The translations under genes were made by a program, and so were the position numbers. Below are positions 62,808 through 64,000 of a stretch of DNA of 64,000 nucleotides, one piece after another (within the stretch, counting starts at the first letter, position 1; each line of letters begins with the position of its first letter). The DNA is taken from the NCBI GenBank assembly GCA_029959085.1, contig JARWIR010000017.1, forward strand, positions 22,495,507 through 22,559,506, read 5' to 3'. The stretch comes from Nemophila menziesii (taxonomy: Eukaryota; Streptophyta; Magnoliopsida; Boraginales; Hydrophyllaceae). The notes beneath the pieces are model-generated. The model did not search any database, was not told the origin of the DNA, and saw nothing but the letters and a program-made list of their open reading frames with translations.

Positions 62808-64000
62808 TTTTCCTTTGTTAGGGGTAGCTCCTCTTTCGGTTCATTTAATCCATGCGTATCATACGCTCTAATTTAAAATGAAAAAGTACCATTTTGTATG
62901 TTATATTATAAATTACATAACATAAAAACTGTAAAAAAAAATTAAATTATCATTTCCGCTCTTTTTATAATTAGACACGAAATATTCCATAATAAATTAT
63001 TTTCTTTTTTTATTTTTATTTTTTATCATTTAAACAATGTTATCACTTTTCGTTCGATTCATTTACTATTCTTATATTCCTACAATTTTATTTCTTTTAA
63101 CAATGTGAATCCAAAGCATACATAAAATATGTGATTAAAAAAATGTTATTATTGATTAATTGATTTCTGCATATATGTAAGGACTATACGTACCGTTCTA
63201 ATCTACAACAATCTATAATATTATGCATAAATAATATTTTTTGTATTTAATTCTCATTTTTATCCATTCCCACCATTGATAATTTAAAATGACCAAATAA
63301 CTTTACACTGAACATTAATCCCTACAAATACCAATCACAAATTAACATAATATCAAAAAACATATAATTTTAACATACTTTGAACAGTAGTCCAAAAAAA
63401 ATATTAGACATAATTAGTGAAATTATAATATAATTGAAAACTAACATAATTAAAAATTATTGGGGAAATCAAAAAGTGAACATCTAGCTAACCTATGTTG
63501 AAATCATACGCATGTCTTACTTACGCTCTCACCATCGTCGTGGAAAAAATTGGCAAACTCCATTTGATCTTCCATTCTCATGTTTTATGGATAATAGAGA
63601 TCTAAGAATTTTGCTTTGATTTGGTCCCATGACGTGATTGGATCAGATGGTTGACTATCTAACCATTCAGTCGCATCTCTGATTTAGAAAAACAAAAACA
63701 TAAAGTATTATAGTTGCTTGCGAGTGACACCTTGAGTCATGTGGGTATCACAAATCTGCACCCTAACCGACATCATTCATCGTCACAAAAAAGTCACGCC
63801 TCTAGGAGCTATTGAGGGGGGCATTATATTGAGAATCAAACCTTCATGGTAAAGGGCTATCTGATGACGATAAGTACGTGAAGCAAGGAGAGTTGATGTA
63901 TCTACTAGAAGCAGAGTACAATTCGTGGTAACTATGCCGAACTTTAAACGAAGTTAAGCAAAAGTCCTATTGGGAGAAAACCCAAAATATAATAGGTTTA
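62725..64000. repeat. Tandem array unit U7 (partial, cut by window end)
   Basis: First 1,276 bp of a seventh unit, showing that the array continues to the right. It shares rare variants with U4: TTTTATGGATAATAG, GATGACGATAAG and TTCGTGGTAACT. A 2-bp insertion (GACGTGTTG) at its start breaks the small minus-strand ORF there. Confidence 0.95.
63452..63777 (-). pseudogene. Ty3/gypsy gag fragment, U7 copy
   Basis: Same fragment in the partial last unit, with the U4-type variants and a few private changes (CATCGTCGTGG, TGATTGGATCAG). Confidence 0.78.

Overview
The window looks like nuclear DNA of a flowering plant, probably a eudicot. It is very AT-rich and has intron-broken, degenerate gene pieces with GT..AG borders, an R2R3-MYB DNA-binding domain, and remnants of Ty1/copia and Ty3/gypsy retrotransposons. 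I see no intact protein-coding gene, and nothing of bacterial type.

The whole 64 kb is one head-to-tail tandem array of a roughly 10.4 kb unit. There are six complete units, U1 1-10479, U2 10480-20606, U3 20607-31302, U4 31303-41759, U5 41760-52174 and U6 52175-62724, plus the start of a seventh (U7, 62725-64000). Unit borders are arbitrary: I cut at the conserved TCGGGACG where the window begins. Neither edge of the array is inside the window. By eye the units differ by a few percent plus small indels.

Every unit has the same layout. U1 positions are given. (1) About 1-110 is the tail of a small conserved minus-strand ORF. (2) 110-720 is AT-rich spacer. (3) 730-1045 is a minus-strand Ty3/gypsy gag fragment. 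(4) 1580-1904 is a cluster of AGGTC..GACCT inverted repeats. (5) 2011-2658 is a minus-strand R2R3-MYB pseudogene in three exon remnants. (6) 3096-3750 holds three diverged repeats of about 150 bp. (7) 4075-4895 is a candidate minus-strand promoter with site II (TGGGCC) motifs and three leader-exon candidates. (8) 5830-6045 is a tandem repeat of about 88 bp. (9) 6160-6440 resembles the leader of a plant LTR retrotransposon. (10) 7399-7582 is a copia-like LTR with a leader and intron candidate. (11) 7735-8060 is a 27-bp-period minisatellite. (12) 9331-9567 is a 78-codon conserved ORF. (13) 10370-10552 is a 59-60 codon ORF.

The units are mosaics. U1 and U5 are almost the same, four units apart. 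U4 and U7 share private variants in their first kilobase, three units apart. U4 and U6 share the readable MYB codon. U3 and U6 share an extra minisatellite unit. U1, U4 and U5 lack a 68-bp segment found in U2, U3 and U6. This points to repeated unequal exchange or gene conversion after amplification. The MYB lesions shared by all units show that the MYB copy was already damaged before the array expanded. The array is best described as a macrosatellite built from an old gene fragment plus nested transposon debris. I found no convincing new biochemical system in it.
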